A DNA stretch of 64,000 bases, taken from positions 10,254,368-10,318,367 of the forward strand of contig JADWOT020000003.1 in the NCBI GenBank assembly GCA_036345935.2, written 5' to 3'. Positions 1 to 11,912 of this stretch are shown piece after piece. The notes below the pieces were generated by a model. The model saw only the letters and a list, made by a program, of their open reading frames with translations. It ran no database searches and had not been told where the DNA came from. The translations under genes were made by a program, and so were the position numbers. The DNA is from Taenia hydatigena. Taxonomy: Eukaryota > Platyhelminthes > Cestoda > Cyclophyllidea > Taeniidae. Position 1 is the stretch's first letter, and every line of letters starts with the position of its first letter.

Positions 1-480
1 GTAGGGTTCACACCTGGCAACGACACAGATGGTGGTTGAGGCAGTCGGGGTGTCGCTTGACGGTTAATAAGATTGTTGTTTGAATGACTGATAAAGTAGT
101 TATTGGCTGGCACCGTTCAGGCGTCTAGTTGGTCGCTTTTAATGAATACGCATAATTCACAACATTTAATCTCTAAGGCTACAGATCCGATTCTTCCGAA
201 CATCCGAGTTCCATCGATGGCCATCTCGAAATCAACCAGTAATGCTCCATGGATGGTGCTGGTGCAGTGGAGACCAGCTCAATAGATAATGGAAAACTAA
301 GTGGTAGATTAGGAGATGTAGGCGACTCGAAGTGAAGTGATGTGGGTATCGTGTAGAGTTTGACCTGCCTCAATAAGTTCCACATTGACACTTAAGATTG
401 GTTCCCACTTCCAGCATCCACTTTTGTCCTACATTCCTTTGATGCGTTTGATTACGTCTTCACTTACATTCCTAATGAAC
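1..480 (+). repeat. Partial diverged copy of repeat family R (R0)
   Basis: This stretch resembles 1,525-1,960 in the same orientation. Shared landmarks are a 'gatggtggttgaggcagtcg'-like block near 30-50 (compare 1,537-1,559), a 'gaatgactg' block near 80 (compare 1,592), and a segment near 390-460 matching 1,775-1,860 ('aagattggttccca' against 'aagattggatccca'). R0 and R1 therefore form a diverged direct tandem pair with a period near 1.5 kb. No coding frame is shared between them. Confidence 0.6.
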
Positions 481-504
481 AAAGATGCTATGGAGTTTCG
501 TTGA

Positions 505-1960
505 TGTGTACTGGAAGCGCGACTATAAAGTTGGTCCCAGCACAGCGGATGGCAGTAAGTGGCAACGGAGGATGAAAGTGGAGAGTCTGTTTCCGATGTG
601 GATGGATGCGCTTGTACCTTCCGATGCGATTCGCTAACTGCCTTGAGGAATCGAACAAAACATTGTGTTGGCTTAAGTCAGATAAAAATGAGGATGTGTT
701 TACTGGATCACAAGAATTATTGCATCAGTTGTTCACCACTCGGGTATGCTTGATTCAAAAGGCAAAGAGCGAGCCAGAATGTTAGTAAAGACGGAGGAAC
801 GGACGCAGTGTGGTATGCAGGGAAGTCGAAATCGTTTGCCTCAAGTCTTATGTTCATCGCTAATCATGCCGATCGCGATCGCTTTCCTTAGGATAAATTT
901 GATAGTTATGAATTCCACGTTCGCTGTGCCTCCTTTCCTCTTGTCACAATGGCAGGATCCACTTGGCTATTTCCATACTTTTTCCATTTATTGTCTCATT
1001 CTTGTTTTTTCCAACCAAATTTAGTCTATCCGTCAAAGAATTTGCAGTGCCAGTTTTGCGTCACTGGGCACTGCTGACGAACACCAACCGCGATTTTGCA
1101 ATCACACATCTTTCATCCATCCTTCATTGCTTTTTTCCCTAGCATTGTTTAGAGTCACAATGCGCGTGACGTCATGTGCTTGCGTCATGAGTTATTCACT
1201 CCGAGAGTAAATGCGTGGTAGCAAGTCGGACTGTGAAGTAGTGGAGCTGAATGAGTCTGCCTTCAAGCAGCATGTCGTCGTGAATTGGAACGCCTTCTTA
1301 CGACGCCTTTCGGGAGGTGCGTGCAATACCAAGGTCAGTAGGAATTTCGCAGTAGTTCGACAATGAATTCTTTAACATTGACGCGTACAAGTGAAGAGTG
1401 GCTTTGATTGAACGCACTCTCCTTCAAACAAATTATTTGCTATCTGCGGTAATGCGTGGAATGTTTCGAATCGTTGCATTGCTGGGTAACCTTCGATTGG
1501 GCAGGTGAAGTAGATATGTTGCAAGTAACGATGGATGTGGTGATGGTTGAGGCAGTCGGGCTGACACTCAGTGGTCACTAAGGTGGTTGATTGAATGACT
1601 GTTAAGCTTATTAATGGTGGTAAGTATTTCAGTATTGCGCCTAGCCATTTTACCGATTGCAAATCGGCCCATACTAATTGTCCCAAATGCTGCTGATTAG
1701 ATGGAAATTAGTCAAAAATATTTTAAGATCTCCAAGCAACGGAAGTTGCCCTGTAGGATCTGACCAACCTTAATGAGTTTCGCTTTCATATTAAAGATTG
1801 GATCCCATTTTCATCATCCACTGCCAAGCTCGTGCCATTTGGTGTGCTTGATTACGCCTTCGTTGGCAAGGATGGCATTGAGAAGCGTCATCTCGTCCTA
1901 TGACAAGCAAAGCAGGCACAACACTTGGAAGTGGAAGGGGTACAAACTAGCTTATTGACA
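505..1960 (+). repeat. Repeat family R copy R1
   Basis: This 1.45-kb block has an inverted counterpart at about 11,950-13,440. Matching landmarks in order are the TATA/ATG block (524-560 against 13,391-13,427), the segment near 1,190-1,260 against 12,680-12,780, the segment at 1,372-1,560 against 12,335-12,541, and the segment at 1,795-1,945 against about 11,975-12,110. Stops and indels differ between the copies, so I see no surviving protein. The block may be a decayed gene with its own promoter. Its original function is not recognisable. Confidence 0.7.
524..560 (+). promoter_or_regulatory. TATA box and ATG/splice-donor block of R1
   Basis: TATAAAG lies at 524-530, an ATG at 549-551, and GTAAGT, a perfect splice-donor consensus, at 555-560. 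The same block with the same spacing occurs on the minus strand at 13,391-13,427 with GTGAGT as donor. A more decayed version lies near 17,270. The ATG is only 25 bp below the TATA box, so transcription would start at or after it. It is unclear that this ATG is ever in the RNA. Confidence 0.5.
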
Positions 1961-4900
1961 TGAAGCGTAGATTTGCTGTGATCCAACGTTCCTAATTATG
2001 GTTTTGACAGGAAACAGGGAGAGAGAAAGTCGACGACTCGAGTAGTGGAGTTCACTTATTCCCGATTGCCACCATTCCCACAAATCGTGCGAGGCGATCT
2101 AGGCAAAGTTGCCATTGTGAGGCATAAGCGTTTGCTTCTTTTCGGTCAGCCCACAGCACAAATGTCGAAATTGTAGAAACTTGACTACTTAATTGAGAAA
2201 GTACTTACGATGCTTATCCAGGATGTTAGCAATAATAGTATTTATCAATAGGATTGCTAAGTTTGCTAGATATGGTCTCTGCAGTGGCATGGTTCCTGCA
2301 TGAGGTTTGTGAAGTCGACTGCCGACAGGCCTGTGGAACAAAGTAGGCATTCAGTTGTGGTCAGCACGAGGCCAGCACTGTCCATCTAAACACAAACACA
2401 CATAAATCTGCACACAAGAAGGTGGAATGATGTGCAACAAAGAATCAGTGACTTCAATTGGGAGAATTTTAAGCCAAACACACAAACACAGTAGGAGAAT
2501 GCTGCGTGCGTACGTGCGAGTTGCTTAACCTCTTGAAGGAGGTCAGGGATGGTCTCCAACCTCAAGCATATCATTTCGAACTGCACAGAGACGTTGACAA
2601 TTGGAGCGTCTACTACAACAAAAACAACTCACGTTCATCTTTACTAACACTTCAAAAGCTTGCTTGTCAACTCCGTATTTTATTGGCTACTTTATTGTAT
2701 ATCGATTTGAATAACCGCAAATAGCTTCAATTTTCAGCAAGTAATTATAAGATGTTATGTTACTTATTTTATGAAGTGAGTAGTATGTGTACATTTTAAG
2801 CAGCACTTATGCATAGTGAGGGAGGCTTTTGTTGGAGCGATCGCACACTTACAAATGTCAGAAATCATAGCTGGGATGTGACCCGTCGGCCACACCGTAG
2901 CATCAAAGTGCATGAAGAAAACAAAGAGGACAACTTTCTCAGGAGTGCTTCTCGCTTTCTACCAACAAATGCAACACAATCTATTCAAAACATCAACAAT
3001 GCATGTGAATGACCTAAAAAAGGCACCAAAACGGACATGCTTATTGGATGTATACGCTTAAAATTTGAGAAATCATTGCCTTGCTTTAGACTTTCTTAGC
3101 TTCTATAATCGAAAAAAGGAATTTGAATGCATGTGGCTGTGTGTTCATCATTCCCTTTGGAGCACCTTTCTATCTTTCATCAAGATGAGCAGCCTATGTA
3201 CCCTTATGAGAAAAGATACCGTTTAGGCACAATGTGTTAGGTTTGGAAAAGGCCGCGAGCAATATCTGATTAATAAATGAAAGTCGCAATTGTTGTTGAC
3301 ATGAAATAACTACGAATGTGGATAGCATAATCGCAGCTGTGTGTATTTCAAGGAAAGGCAAGATGCAGTAGACTGGAGGCCCGTAATCACCGTCCAAGCT
3401 ATTTAACGTCCACATCCTCGACATTCAGGAATGGTACACAAAGTTGGCACCGTTTCTCTGTTTTAATGGCAAAGCTCCTCTCAATCCTCTTCAGTGCTTC
3501 CTCAGGAGTAGATCTCAATACCAGATTAAGTCACATCAATTAATTAGCTCAAATACATCATTCGCCAGCAGCAATGCCTCAGAAGTGAAGTGGTAAGAAC
3601 AATTTTCCACTCATCTGGTACTTTGAACAGTACCAACATTTAGCACCTCATTCGTAAGTTATGCACTAACGAGTAATACCGACATCCGAGGGCCTGCTTT
3701 ACTTGTTTGAGTGGCGTACAACACGCAGGCTAGATGAGGATGACCTGATTCCCCACTCCTACTATGATATGCCAGCAAATCATGGTGTGTCATTGGACAT
3801 TCCCACCGAGTGACTTCTGTAATACCCAAGGCTGAGGGAACCAAAAACACGTGATGCAGTAAATGAAGTGAGCCGAGGCAACACAAATGTAGAATGAGCA
3901 CAAGTGAAATGTGACTTCTCCCTCCAGCATGATGCGATCGCTAGAACTAAACTTAGAGTGCAGAACCAACCAGTTGTTTGCCCAATGGAGGCCTCGATGT
4001 GTCCGACTTCTTGAATTCCAATTCCAGAACGTCCAGTGGTCGGATGAATTGGTTCAAGGTCATTTCTACTCCACACAGTTGATTAAATTCATTCACGGGG
4101 CAATTCCTTTCTTATCTGACTTGCAGCTTGGCTTTTTTTAAAATGCCTTGTTTCACAATTTGCATTGTTGCCATTATTTCAAAACTGTATGGACAAAGAG
4201 TCCATGCACATGTACCATTGGTGTGATAAGACAATAAGAAGTTAAGTGATTTGTGTACTCTGGTCAGAATGGTATGGTTTGGGTTTTTGCCATTGCTTTG
4301 TTAAGGTGTTAGCGACGCCAAGTTACACAAATTGCATCCCACGAACATTTCTTGCATTGTTTGCACACCTCCGGTTGGCATGTGGTCCACGAGCAGTAAG
4401 TGAGGCCGAAGCAAGTCTCGGATGTGGATGACGGGGTGACGTGGGCAGACGGTGCTAACTCGCCACCGAAGGGTGAAACGGCTCATCGACTCAACTTGAA
4501 GGCAGTCATGCCGCAGGAACAGCCACTTCTCACTTACGGCAACCATCAGGTGCGCTTTACCTCATTTACATGCCTAAGCATAGGGAAATGACAGAGGTAG
4601 GAATGCTTACAGGTTCGACATCTAAAAGTTATTTGTGCTCGAACGGTTGGACCTACTGCGCTCAGAAGTCCTATAATGCGTCGGTTGGTGACACATGTTA
4701 CCTTTCCATTTGTCGTTTACCTTCCATGCCAGGCTTTGAAGGCGAATTCGACCAGTAGAATGGGAAATCCCAGTGTTTTGATTCAACTGTGCGATGAGGA
4801 ATTTGTGCACAGAGGCTTTTCATTTGCAGCATCTTGTGGGCTGTTTGATGTTGAAGGACACCAACAAGCGTAGCTGCCCATTGACACGTCCAATTTCGTG

Positions 4901-7387
4901 GGAAAATCTCCACGTCAGTGTGGTATAATTAACACTGACAATTAGCCATGGTAGCCTTATATTACCAATCTTAGTGCAATTCATTCCAAACCCACAGATA
5001 AATGCGACAGATCAGTGAAAAGTGGGCAACTTGTAAGAAAAGTGACCTCAGTAAATAGGTTTGCTGTGCAATAGCAGCACAAAGCACAAATGTGCATGAT
5101 CCTCCCAGCAGGCTGAACTTCATTGAGCTCTTGGGTTGTTGTCCTTTACTTGGAGTCCTAATTGAATGGCAAGCGAACCCAATGGATTCGACATAGGCTT
5201 GCCCACGTGGAATGAAGGCTTTATTGTGCATTCACAGCTGCAATGGTCCCTTGCAAATATGTTGCCTGGACTTGTAAACAACTGCGACAACTGAAAGTGC
5301 AGCTTGAAAATCAACTTCAAATTAGGCTAGGCTGATGAATTGCTTTAACGTTACGCAGGAAGACATGCAATAAGACGAAACGGAGAGGAGACAGGCGAGT
5401 GCTTCACGTAGCAAGTATTCTTCTTGATCCCCTGATTTGTGATTTTCCATGTGTTGGTCTTTGCTTATTTCGCATTAGTCTTACGAATCAGAAGGAGGGC
5501 AAGATGGGTGAAAATGCAGGAGATGGAAATGAAGGTAAAAGAAAGAACTGTGTTGGTATTCACAAACAGTTAATGCTTTTAGCATGGCGATTGATTCAGT
5601 GAGAAAAATTTGAGTGAGGTAGTAGAATACTGTAAAGGAGGTGAGGAATGAGAAGCAGGAAACCCATGCACAATTCTTATTAGATCGCAATAAGTCAACG
5701 AATTCATCAATGTGTGCATGCAGCTAACTAATCTGAACCTCTACATTGTCGAGAATGTATTGCGGCATTTCGATTAACTTTTGCAATTTATGCACAGACT
5801 ATCTTTGTTGCCCTACCCACCATTCATTTTTAAGTTAGTTGCATGGTGTTGAAATGCGCAGTAAACTGTGTAATGAAGATTTGTTACCGTCTTGCAAATG
5901 GAAGTACATTTCTGGCCAAAGGCCCTCGCTCTCCACCTAATTATTTTATAAAAATGTGGTGCAGAAACGTCTACATGCAGACGTTCAGAACCGTCCATAG
6001 TTGCTGCTTTTGAGCGACTACTTGATTGCATTCTCCTATTCGTCGCGCTTTACCAAAGAGTTACTGCCAACTTGTCAGCGAAACAGGCATTAGCTGTCTC
6101 TGTTGATTTCGAGAAACTGTTCTTAGCTGTTCTTTCTCGATCTCTGGCAAGCACATAACTGGCCAACGTCTGCTTTGGAATCGAGCAGTGTTGCATGCAA
6201 AAGTGGGTTAGTAAATGTGAGTTGGTACATTAGGCAGCATTCCAAAGTGCTTGACACTACAGAAATTGACAACATTTCATTCTTTTGAGCATTCTATGAG
6301 TAATTTTAGGCAAAAAACATTCAGTCATTTAGACTACATAGAAATCTCACAGGAATGTTAGACTTAATAGTAGCAACTCCCATGGTACCTTTAGGCACAT
6401 TTGCTATTGGAACACTGACCCTCGTCCTGTCGTGATCCCCAGTCATCCCACCCATGCAGGCAAACTCCGAATTTGTGTAAGAGCAGTGACTAGCAGCGGT
6501 CATTCGGCCATCAATTGCTCTTCAGTCAAAGGTGCAAAGCGTCAGGTTAAAGTGATGCCTTATATGGCTGGTAAGTGAACTCGAATAAACAGGTTCTGTT
6601 ACCGAGCAAGATGGATCATTTGGAAGGAGCTCACCTTGGTGTGCATTATTTGGATCCTTTGGATTGACAAGTGAAAGGAATGCTTGATGCGCTGCTATGA
6701 CGAGTAGCGTCCTAAGGAGGGAAGAGGAACAATGAAGGCGGAACGGTCGCTTGCAAAGCACTGAAGGCACATGGAGGGCTCTCTTCACTTGCCAATGCAT
6801 GAATTGCATCGCAATGGATAGTAATCAGCAAACAATGGGCGCTAGAATGCCCTGGTGCCTAATACGCGGCCTTGTGGCAAACACACCTAAAGCGTAATAG
6901 AAGGGTATTTCAAGTCTTGGTGAACTGCCATACTAGCGACAATCAGGATGGTGGGCTGGAAATAAACTTACTAATGCTAATACATTAGCGAAGCCTAAAG
7001 CCTGATTGCGAATGTGTTGATTCGCACGATCATTTGCCAAAGAGAATACTTTGTTCCCTCAATAATCGTAGAGCACTTTTCTTCGATAAGACCAAGATAT
7101 TTGGTTTGGGTTTTTTATCGTTTGCCCATTCTTAACATTTAAAGAGACAGCATGATCAAATGGATAGTGTTAGTTTGAGACACTGTACAAATTTATCCAG
7201 CCTTTTCATGGCAGTTGGAAAGTAGAAGTTAGGAGGCAGAATATTTTGCAAATGACGCGACGCTTCGTACAGTCCGCAACTAGGTACAGAACCATAAACT
7301 GAATACATCGAGTGCATTAAATCTCTCCCGCGATCCACGCACGGTGTCTGGACAGTAATAATAATATTAATAAAAAGAGTAATCAAA
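1961..7387. other. No gene recognised
   Basis: Only short unrelated open frames occur here, none with a recognisable domain, and no repeat copies were found. A CA-rich simple stretch lies at about 2,388-2,490. The longest frames (for example 3,780-4,076 minus, 98 codons) have no splice context or homologous copy in the window to support them. Confidence 0.5.
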
Positions 7388-7585
7388 ATGACAAAGACCT
7401 TTGGTAAGATTTGTAGCACATGCTGTGAGGAACTGCATCGTGGTCTTAAGAGCATCATTAAGTCAATTAAACAAAGTCTGTCTCGTTCGGACTCTTTCGA
7501 TGCTGCTATACACGACGGTCGAAAACTCAGCAGCGCTTACTTGAATGTGCTGATTAACCTCAAGGTTGAGAGTGATTATGCCTGA
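7388..7585 (+). CDS. Candidate small protein or terminal exon, unidentified
   Basis: A 65-codon frame starts with ATG just after an A/T-rich leader and ends with TGA. The product is mixed basic and polar, with two CC/CxxCC-like cysteines near residues 9-13, a helical basic stretch (LKSIIKSIKQSLSRSDSF) at about 20-37, and an ordinary-looking C-terminus. Codon use looks more like coding sequence than the surrounding frames do. I do not recognise the family. There is no second copy in the window to test for selection, and it could be a chance frame or one exon of a larger gene. Confidence 0.25.
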   Translation: MTKTFGKICSTCCEELHRGLKSIIKSIKQSLSRSDSFDAAIHDGRKLSSAYLNVLINLKVESDYA

Positions 7586-8632
7586 TGGCATGTCGGTACC
7601 AAACAGACCCAAATAAACTGTGACTCAGTGACTGCGACTAGCGGACTCGACAGTTTGCAGTGACTCGCAAATTTGGGCACACTTGGTCACTTCCTACATG
7701 GCGGAACAACCTGCGGCCAACACGCATTTGTTTTTGTCTTGGTTGGTACCACAACCCTTACCAAGTCACCAGAATTGAACTCATTCCTTGACCAGACTGT
7801 AGTCATTCTGCTACAAATCCATCCACACAGCCAAACCTACTCTTAATGCAATCGGTCATTCAATGAACGCAAAAGTTATCGCTCTTCTGAAGTAGCATGC
7901 TCAGCAATCAACTGCTGTCTCAGTGTTAAGTAACTTCCGTATTTCAGTGGTAAATGGAATCGAACTGACGATTTTCATGAAAGGGTGAAGTTGATCCCCT
8001 CGCACATTTGCACAGGCTGGATAAAGTGGAAAAGCAAGCAACGGGGCCGTAGGTTGAGGGCGGGCGAAGTGCTTTGTGTGGTTAACCCATGCTCCAGCAG
8101 TGGCCTTCTGGGCGTATTTGTGTCCTCTAATAAACACACTTGGACAGCGAGATCTTCGAGATCTGATGCATGGATACATTGTGGGACGTGGTATGATAAG
8201 TTAAGAGCTCAGTTGCGGGACAAAATCTAAGGGTCTTGCTGAGTGTATGGTCATTAATGTCCATCGCACTACCAACAGCTTTGCAGTTAGGACTTTGGGT
8301 ACTCAACTTCTCCACAATTTTGTTTGTTCCAAGTCATTCAACAGCGATTAACTCAGTTGGTGAAGGCTTGCGATTTTGGGATGACCTGATCGTTTAACGC
8401 GCTAGGTAAATGCAATCACACGAGGCACTTAGCTTCGAGGAACATGATAAAGCTTGCCACACACTTGCTCACTTTGCAATCTTAGTATTAAGGGGCAGAT
8501 ATTCTTAAGATGTTTTAACATATATGAGAGACTAAACATCAAGACTACCACTGGAAAGTGTACTACGGCTTCGCTTCCAGTTATCTCATGATAGGTAGTC
8601 TCAAACCCATTTATTGACGTGTTCTATGAGCT
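7586..8632. other. No gene recognised
   Basis: Frames at 7,901-8,315 overlap on both strands and resemble no family I know. This stretch lies just before the start of duplicated element A and has no counterpart in the window. Confidence 0.4.
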
Positions 8633-9425
8633 CGTTTTGGTGTCTAAGTATTAGTTCATGAGCTTTAACCAGCATCCGTGGTGGAACATTCATCTCCTCT
8701 GAATTTGAGTGCAGAGCTACAGCAGAAAAAGGGTTGGGAACCTCCTGTCGCTACACTGTGATGTCTAAGCATGACTGAGACTTGTTAATTTCATTCACCA
8801 TAGTCAGTGACTTCTATTGCACCATAGTCATACAATTAATCTCCGCGTTTTACTCTCCGGTTTCGTGCACGCAGAAAACTACCCTTTTTGGATTTCAATT
8901 TGGCGACGAAAGGTCCCATCAATGCCATTGCTACACTTACTAAACAACCGCAAAGTACATCCGGAGCAAATTTAATTGATCACGCCAAAACTGAGAACAT
9001 GACTACAACGCAATCTCAGTCAGGGTGATTTCTAGTAGCATTCATCTTTAACCCAAAGCATGTGACGTAATTTGCTGTTTCTTACCAAACTGATCCGCCT
9101 TACTCGTTAAGTGATAGGCGATCGCACGGGCTGCCAACACTGGACACATCATGCTTTAGTCATTTAATGCAGTTATTTGCATTTTCCAAATGCTAATTGC
9201 AAAATCACTCGAGCACAACGACCGAAACTCCCAAAACGCAGGGAATGGGCAATTTGCAATGCTAAAGCAGTTCCTGCAGACATCTTGCCATAACGTTGCT
9301 AGAGCCGTTTTTAAACTGGTATTTGCATGAGCTTCCAAAGTCACCCTTATCAAATCACCCAACCAAAAATATCAAAACGAGGGTATAAAAGCACATCATC
9401 AGTGTTGCATACGCAGAGGATCCAA

Positions 9426-10458
9426 TTACACAGGGTGTGCAGAGTCATCAACTTGAGCCTTCTCAATTCCTTGAGAGAGCACGTCGTAGAGACCCCAATT
9501 CAACACATTGCTCCAGTCGGTATAGGTTGGATTGAAGTTCTTGCTACAACATAGCCGCCATTTGGTTTGCATGGTGATCAGGAGATGGCTGTTGTGTTGC
9601 CCAAGGTTGTGAAGGAATTTCATGAGACAACTCATCTCAGTTGACTTATCCACGAGCCCATTGACAAACACTACGATAAGTAGCGTCTGATGGGGTTCGA
9701 GGGATTGTAGGGTGATAGTAAGATCGTGATTGGAGAAGTGCGGGAGATCCACTGCATATATTAGGCAGTCGCAGTAGTCAGGCACATCCATATACTCGAA
9801 GGGAGAAATACATCGGTCCATCGTATGCATGCTGCCTTCGACACAGGTTGTTACAAAGATAAGCCTGCTATTTGCAACACCATCTGTGCTCTTTAAAGAA
9901 TTTTTAGATGAATGACGGCTGAGAATGAAGAGCTCTGGTGGTTGTAGGCAAATTATGAATTCACGTGGCGACAGCCAAGCCACGTGTGGGTCTCTAAACA
10001 GCCAAATGTGTTCAGGTCTTTGGTCTCACATCTGCGGCAGCTCTGTTAAAGTGCGTTGGAGGGATTCAAGCTGGGCATTGTAATACATAATAGCTTGCAG
10101 TGCGTTTCGATGAGAATTTGGCGCAGATTGAGGAGAATGCTTTTGGAGAAGACATTTGTCAAGCCAGGTGCACATGTTAATCTGCTGATGTAGGACAGTG
10201 GAGATCTTCGGCATTGAAGGTATTGCCCAGATCACAACCGTTGAGATATTGGCAAATTTGTGACGCCAATTCAAAGGGAAGTTCGGTAATTTTGCGACTG
10301 GAGCTGTTTTGAGCCTATGTTTTCAAGAAAGAATGCCGTTTCCGGTTATATGCGGTTCAAATAGACGAAACATAATAGCGCGAAATAGCCAAATTACTAA
10401 GGAGGTGTAAACAATAATAATGAATGAAAAAGAGAAGTTGGCCTTTAGGACCTACCAT
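9426..10458 (-). pseudogene. F-box family gene, copy A (broken)
   Basis: On the minus strand, ATG at 10,458-10,456 is followed directly by a GTAGGT donor. A 141-bp intron ends at 10,315, and exon 2 starts at 10,314 with AQNSSSRK-ITELPFELASQ, the opening of an F-box (LPxEL..QICQYLNGCDL). F-box proteins are generally substrate receptors of SCF ubiquitin ligases; here that is by family only. A 32-bp deletion near 10,227, relative to B, removes the end of the F-box and shifts the frame. A stop follows TELPQM at 10,026. The C-terminal 185 codons (9,983-9,426) remain open, with the family signatures PHQTLLIVVFVNGLVDKS and KWRLCCSKNF. Copy A alone keeps the uninverted order of this segment. It is probably non-functional. 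Confidence 0.7.
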
Positions 10459-10506
10459 TGGCGCGAGACGCTAGCGTAGATTGATGGCGTGGTAGATGCG
10501 CCGAGG

Positions 10507-10547
10507 CTTAAATACATTGCGCCCTGGAGGGGGTGTCCGAGTGACCT
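10507..10547 (-). promoter_or_regulatory. Core promoter of F-box copy A
   Basis: On the minus strand TATTTAAG (10,514-10,507) is followed by CCTCGG. A C-rich stretch (ACCCCCTCCAGGGC) lies just upstream, then AGGTCA (10,547-10,542). The ATG is about 56 bp downstream of the TATA box. The same arrangement is seen at copies B, C and E. AGGTCA is the nuclear-receptor half-site consensus, but use as such is inference. Confidence 0.6.
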
Positions 10548-11027
10548 CACTGTGATGACAGCTCATTGGTTCTCGCCGTATCGCCTGGTCTGACATTCGC
10601 GCATCAGCAACACCCTATCTGACTTCCCTTTATCCGACTATAAGGGCTGCGACCCAGTAACTTGGAAACTTATAATCTTGCGCGCAGAGTAGTGCATTGC
10701 GGCAACTATGGCATCAATACCATTGCCTATTTCACCGCTACGAGCCATTAACTTGATAAGACAGAAGGCCATTCCCTAGGCAGTCCTTGCGTATTTGCAG
10801 TTGGCATCGACCACGCACGTGCCATGGTGTAATTAGGCTAATGTAGATATTGAGCCGTGAAACAACAATGCCTTTATCTGCGAAATAATCTTCAAGTGTC
10901 GACTTTAACACGACCTGTCATTATCAGCATCGACAGTAAAACACCTCATAACGAGTGATGAATTTAAACTAACGTGGACTACCACTGACTTATGCACGAA
11001 TTTTGAAATCCATAAAATGTTGGTCCA

Positions 11028-11552
11028 CTAAACACTCACCTCTACTGAAGCGGAAACCCAGTGAAAGTCCAAAAGTGTCTTGCATAATTGTGTTGCATGT
11101 AAGAGGTCTGGGAGTATGAAGATGTGCTCAACTGCAGGAATTTCAATGAATATATTTTGTGTTTTGATGGTACAGAAGGCTGTGCTCATGCGGATGGAGT
11201 AAGCGCAGTTGATGCAGAAAGAAGTGGCAAATCCAACCAAAACCAATGTTGAGATAATTTTTAGAAAACTATACATAATACTTGAGGGTATGTGCGATTC
11301 AAGTGGTGCATACGCGAATAAAATGGGAAAGTGCATGAGTGGTTATCTCCACCCATCTCCACTGTCCATGCGTGCACCAAAACTGTCACCCTCCACGGTG
11401 CTTAACAAGGTCAGATGAATGAAGAGATCCAAGTACGCTGCACACCACCTACAATGGGAGTAGTTTGCTACAGCTGCGCCCGTTCTGAAGACTGCGGACG
11501 CAAGTTTGCTAATACATGACATGCCCTTCGTTATGTCTTCGATGAGGCTATT
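11028..11552 (-). pseudogene. Membrane-protein gene remnant upstream of F-box copy A
   Basis: On the minus strand an acceptor (cagttacag) precedes an open exon starting at 11,552. It contains SCISKLASAVFRTGAAV and the hydrophobic LDLFIHLTLLSTV. A TAA at 11,345 interrupts it before MHFPILFAYAPLESH, which continues as a 102-codon frame with a second hydrophobic segment (IISTLVLVGFATSFC). The same pieces occur in C with different damage. B keeps only the part from VLVGF onward. It looks like part of a multi-pass membrane protein of unknown family, on the same strand as and upstream of the F-box gene. Exon borders are uncertain. Confidence 0.4.
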
Positions 11553-11912
11553 CTGTAACTGAGAGGAATCAGTTTGTCAGAGGCTGAGTGATTATCCTCT
11601 TATTCATGTAAATGATGACATGGTATTGTGAGGTCAGATGTCTGAGTTACTACTAGCTTTCAAATCACTACCACTTTACAGCGTGCTACCTTATGAGCCC
11701 TTTGTAACTTAGAGTTATCTGGTTGACCGAGAGTCTCAAATGTGCTGGTTGGCTGTTTTAAGTGAAAACATTACAAGAGCAAACGTATTATCAGCTTAGG
11801 TTCCACATTGCGGTTAGCTGTGATTAGTTGAGAAACTTGTGCTGTCAACTTTGTCATTGTCAACAGCTGAATGCCAAGATTGATGTGATGCCTACGACTT
11901 GAGGACTGTCTT

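Larger units (their letters stand above)
8633..11912 (-). repeat. Segmental duplication, element A
   Basis: This 3.3-kb unit matches 49,235-52,531 (element C) in the same orientation. A shorter unit at about 25,738-28,310 (element B) matches it in the opposite orientation. On the minus strand the order is: remnant of a membrane-protein gene, F-box promoter, F-box gene, 3' flank. Homology with C stops at about 8,633 ('ttttggtgtctaag') and 11,912 ('gactgtct'). It abuts repeat copy R2 directly. A lacks the hairpin-type rearrangement found in B and C, so it keeps the ancestral gene layout. Confidence 0.85.

Noticed and set aside
1372..1686. 104-codon minus-strand frame with a copy at 12,335-12,541
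   Set aside because: About 18 of 24 differences between the copies change the amino acid and one copy has a stop, so no constraint is visible. It runs antisense to the R promoter direction.
9327..9554. Plus-strand frames across F-box copy A (and similar ones in B and C)
   Set aside because: They are antisense shadows of the F-box exon.
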